Assembly (NCBI RefSeq): GCF_014066305.1
Contig: NW_023501104.1
Location: forward strand, 62,001-126,000
Source of the DNA: Letharia columbiana
Taxonomy: Eukaryota; Ascomycota; Lecanoromycetes; Lecanorales; Parmeliaceae
Direction of reading: 5' to 3'
DNA: 64,000 nucleotides
Part shown: piece by piece, positions 61,270 to 64,000 of the stretch
Numbering within the stretch: position 1 is the first letter of the stretch
How the letters are laid out: every line of letters starts with the position of its first letter
Program-made: the position numbers and the translations under genes
Notes under the pieces: model-generated
Databases searched by the model: none
What the model saw: the letters and a program-made list of their open reading frames with translations, nothing else
What the model was told of the DNA's origin: nothing

Positions 61270-64000
61270 ATGGACATGACTATCAACACCCTCAACGCAA
61301 ACGTTTCAGACATGGCAAGCTCCAGTGATGAGAATGATCGGATCCGCATGCTTGGTTTATACGAAGAGGAAATGAATCTCTTCGGCAGAATATTGCGAAC
61401 CATGAACCTCGACAAGATTCCCGACTTCGCATCTAACGTTCGCCAGTACGGCCATTACTCTACAGTCAGTAGCCCTATCCAGGGTCTGTCTGAGCCTTGC
61501 TCGATCAGCTGCAAGGTCATCAATCCTCCTCTCTATGGATCTTTCCATATCGTCTTTCCCATTGAATTCGCGGATGGAGCGAAGTGGATGCTCAAGATTC
61601 CCGCCAAAGGCGATCACTTCGACTCCGTTGCTGCTGCTGCCTTGGCATCCGAAGCACGGACTATGCAGATGCTTAGAAGAGAGACCAGCATACCAGTCCC
61701 AATAGTCTACGCATTCGATACATATTCTAATAACGATCTCTTGACTCCCTTCATTCTAATGGAGAAGCTGGATGGTAGACCATTATATCATCTGTGGTTC
61801 GATAGCGAGGTGCCGAAGGCTCGTCTTGAGCATTTTCGTATCAAAGCCCTCCAGAGCCTTGCTGGAGCTATGGTGCAGCTAAACAAGTTCACCCTCAATA
61901 CTGGTGGTTCTCTTGTTTTCAATACTGATGGTACTCCTGTTGGTCTTGGTGGTGCAAAGGTAGTGGATGGAGTAGCTATATTCAACAAGGCCAGAGCATC
62001 TCAGGTCCATCAAACAACCTCCGACAAGGGCGACGAGAGCAACCCCGATGATCTTCGTGTCGAAGCAGCCAAATCCAGCATCCCTAACGCATTTGGGTGT
62101 AGTCAGATCAACGCCGACAAGAGTGATGATGATGACATCATCTACGAGCGTGGCCCATTCAGCAACCCGAAAGAATATTTCATGTCCAATCTAGACAGAT
62201 CTGACCCTGCTTTCAGAGCTGATGCATATGAGCGGGGGACCGATAGGTCTCTTCGCCTGTTCATCGATTGGGCTTTTGCCGATTCTCGAGATCATGACCG
62301 ACGTTTTGTCCTCGCCCATCCTGATCTGGATGTCCAAAATATCTTGGTAGCCGAAGACGGTACATTGACCGGCTTGATTGACTGGGACGGAGTCGCAGCC
62401 GTGCCCCGTGAAGTTGGATGCGCCCAGTATCCGCTATGGTTGATGCGCGATTGGGTGCCATTACGGTATGAGTACGATATAGACAAAGGAAGAGCTTGTA
62501 CACGCGCCGGATACGAAGAGAGCTCGCCTGCAGAGCTTGCAAGCTATCGCGCCTTGTACGCCCACTTGATGGAAGTGGAGATTGAGAAGATGACCGGTGG
62601 TTCAAATAAGAGGACTACCTTCGGAACGTCACCAAAGCAGGAAGCCGATTTGACACGCAGATCCTTGATCATGAGGAACCTGGATCTTTCAGCAGGTGAC
62701 CCTTGGGTTGCTTTGGGTACTGTGAATCACATTATCGATCAGATCGAGGAACTGACAGCTCCTGGATGGGAGGACACAGATTCCATTTCCTCATTTTCCA
62801 GTGGCTGTGACTCTGACAGTGACTCTAGCAGGAGTGTTGACAGTAGTATCAAAGAAGAAGATACAGAACCCCAAGCTCCTGAAACAGACGAGCAAGGCTC
62901 GATTGGTATGAGAGTGAGTGTTTCTGCTCATGGGGCAGACCAGGAATCTAAAGAGATGGAATTCACTGTGCCTGAAGTGACTGTCAAGGTCATAAACAAC
63001 TCTTGGGGAGCAGGGGCACAGGATCGAGTATTCCCGGCCCCTTTGGGGGCGTCTCAAACAGACGTTGGCAAATCCAAGACGCACAAAGCATCCAAAGTGG
63101 ATCCTGAAGAAGACTGCTCCACGACATCAGCTCATCTAGGTTGGACACGCAGACTCCTTCGATTTGGCTGCAACACTGCAGAGAAATCTCTGAGGAAACT
63201 AGCAAAGATCGGCTATGCCCTAGAAATTGCCGTTGACGAAGCCGCAGAGCTATCATCTGAAGCCGGAGTACAATCTGCCGTGACTGTTGCGGAAGAAAAT
63301 ACTGGGAAGGTGGGGGAGCTCGACACTCCACAGCAAATAAATGCGATTGAGCTTTCTGAAGAGATGGGAACGAAGCAACTCAAAGACACCCTGTCAACTA
63401 ACGATACGAGAGGGCCGGAGCAGCTCAACGACGTTGGGTCGATCGGGTCCACTGCAGATGTACAGAAAATCCCATCAACTCAAACGGTTATCATTTCAGA
63501 CAGGATCAAAAGATCTGCCTCTATCCCACCCACCGTAGAGCCGCAAGACATTCTGTTACGAAAGGCTGAGCTCCTGCAAGCAGCGAGGGCGGTGAAGAAG
63601 GCGGAAAGAAAGGCTCATTATCTTGCTGACAAAGCGGCAATAAAGAAAGAGCTAAAAGTGTGGGAGAACATTGCTCTTGCGGTTTGGCGTCGCGGTATTT
63701 CTCTCGAGCAGCTCCAACTGAACCAGGGCAAGATTGCTAGCTCGGTTGTCGATATGATCCGCTCGGAGCAAGAGCATGAGGATGGTCTAGCAGTGAGTAC
63801 TCATCTCCCATCAGCGACTGAAGTAACCGCTGCCGCCGCCGAGATGGTAGATAGCAGTGCAGCTGCTCTGAGCCGTCTTGAAGACAATTCCATGCAGTCA
63901 AAAGGGGAACCAGAGGAAGTCCGGCTAGAAGAAGACGTGCCACAGACCGCGAAGGTCAACGGCGATGAGCCGTCGAGGGCGTCCAAGGTCACCATTCCCG
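61270..64000 (+). CDS. APH-fold fungal kinase, paralog 2 (runs off the window)
   Basis: The ATG at 61270 opens a frame that stays open to the last base (910 codons), so the 3' end is missing. Like paralog 1 it has a DKIPDFASNVRQYGHYST segment before the kinase fold, a KWMLKIP Lys, the loop H350-P-D352-L-D-V-Q-N357 and I370-D371-W-D373. An Asp/Asn/Ser-rich insertion (about residues 247-295) interrupts the C-lobe. After the kinase comes ADLTRRSLIMRNLDL, matching ADITRRSLITTTLHL of paralog 1, then a long acidic/Ser-rich linker. A GWTRRLLRFGCNTAEKSLRK motif follows, then an Ala/Lys/Glu-rich, coiled-coil-prone stretch (LLQAARAVKKAERKAHYLAD). The substrate is unknown. The two genes are diverged tandem duplicates. 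Confidence 0.8.
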   Translation, partial: MDMTINTLNANVSDMASSSDENDRIRMLGLYEEEMNLFGRILRTMNLDKIPDFASNVRQYGHYSTVSSPIQGLSEPCSISCKVINPPLYGSFHIVFPIEFADGAKWMLKIPAKGDHFDSVAAAALASEARTMQMLRRETSIPVPIVYAFDTYSNNDLLTPFILMEKLDGRPLYHLWFDSEVPKARLEHFRIKALQSLAGAMVQLNKFTLNTGGSLVFNTDGTPVGLGGAKVVDGVAIFNKARASQVHQTTSDKGDESNPDDLRVEAAKSSIPNAFGCSQINADKSDDDDIIYERGPFSNPKEYFMSNLDRSDPAFRADAYERGTDRSLRLFIDWAFADSRDHDRRFVLAHPDLDVQNILVAEDGTLTGLIDWDGVAAVPREVGCAQYPLWLMRDWVPLRYEYDIDKGRACTRAGYEESSPAELASYRALYAHLMEVEIEKMTGGSNKRTTFGTSPKQEADLTRRSLIMRNLDLSAGDPWVALGTVNHIIDQIEELTAPGWEDTDSISSFSSGCDSDSDSSRSVDSSIKEEDTEPQAPETDEQGSIGMRVSVSAHGADQESKEMEFTVPEVTVKVINNSWGAGAQDRVFPAPLGASQTDVGKSKTHKASKVDPEEDCSTTSAHLGWTRRLLRFGCNTAEKSLRKLAKIGYALEIAVDEAAELSSEAGVQSAVTVAEENTGKVGELDTPQQINAIELSEEMGTKQLKDTLSTNDTRGPEQLNDVGSIGSTADVQKIPSTQTVIISDRIKRSASIPPTVEPQDILLRKAELLQAARAVKKAERKAHYLADKAAIKKELKVWENIALAVWRRGISLEQLQLNQGKIASSVVDMIRSEQEHEDGLAVSTHLPSATEVTAAAAEMVDSSAAALSRLEDNSMQSKGEPEEVRLEEDVPQTAKVNGDEPSRASKVTIP

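Overview
The window is nuclear DNA of a filamentous ascomycete (Pezizomycotina, most likely a Dothideomycete; the class is an inference). The genes have short introns of about 50-100 bases with fungal splice signals. The proteins are typical fungal single-copy and lineage-expanded families. The middle holds a 32-kb A/T-saturated block with C-to-T and G-to-A decay in CpA/TpG contexts, the mark of repeat-induced point mutation (RIP).

Left gene-rich arm (1-20734). Housekeeping genes come first: APC8/CDC23 (minus) diverges from the farnesyl diphosphate synthase gene ERG20 (plus), which converges on VPS54 (minus). A serine/threonine-rich secretory candidate (minus) and a secreted zinc metallopeptidase with six exons (plus, one GC-AG intron) diverge from a shared 382-base promoter. 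After these come relics of an NB-ARC/TPR (NLR-like) gene lying in opposite orientations, a gene-poor stretch, a 753-residue multi-pass membrane protein, and poorly resolved fragments that end at the A/T block.

A/T-rich transposon island (20735-53210). Most boundaries can be read from LTR pairs and target-site duplications. (i) An LTR element at 21821-34214 (257-bp LTRs, TSD ATATC) contains a young non-RIPed LTR/gag fragment (24629-25772) and two nested long-inverted-repeat elements (29552-33708 and 30950-32257). (ii) A chromodomain Ty3/Gypsy element on the minus strand at 34845-53042 (183-bp LTRs, TSD TATAT) contains a small non-autonomous LTR element carrying a minisatellite (38748-40112, TSD ATCTC) and an internally deleted relative (40334-50307, TSD TAAAC/TAAAT). 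Inside that relative sits a less decayed plus-strand full-length chromovirus (41053-48040, 164-bp LTRs, TSD CCGTA). Subtracting the insertions from the outer element leaves about 6.85 kb, close to the 6.99 kb of the inner copy. The chromoviruses carry an SEC-C-like zinc motif between protease and reverse transcriptase. In all three, an 11-nt segment just after the 5' LTR is complementary to a site inside the LTR, as in self-priming Tf1/sushi elements.

Right gene-rich arm (53211-64000). Two related aminoglycoside-phosphotransferase-fold (fungal APH-like) kinase genes lie on the plus strand. The first may carry a small 3' intron that removes an in-frame TGA; the second runs off the window end. 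Between them is a small Cys/His zinc-ribbon protein gene (minus) and a decayed LTR fragment. Coordinates of split genes were derived by hand from splice signals and frame continuity; no alignment or transcript data were available.
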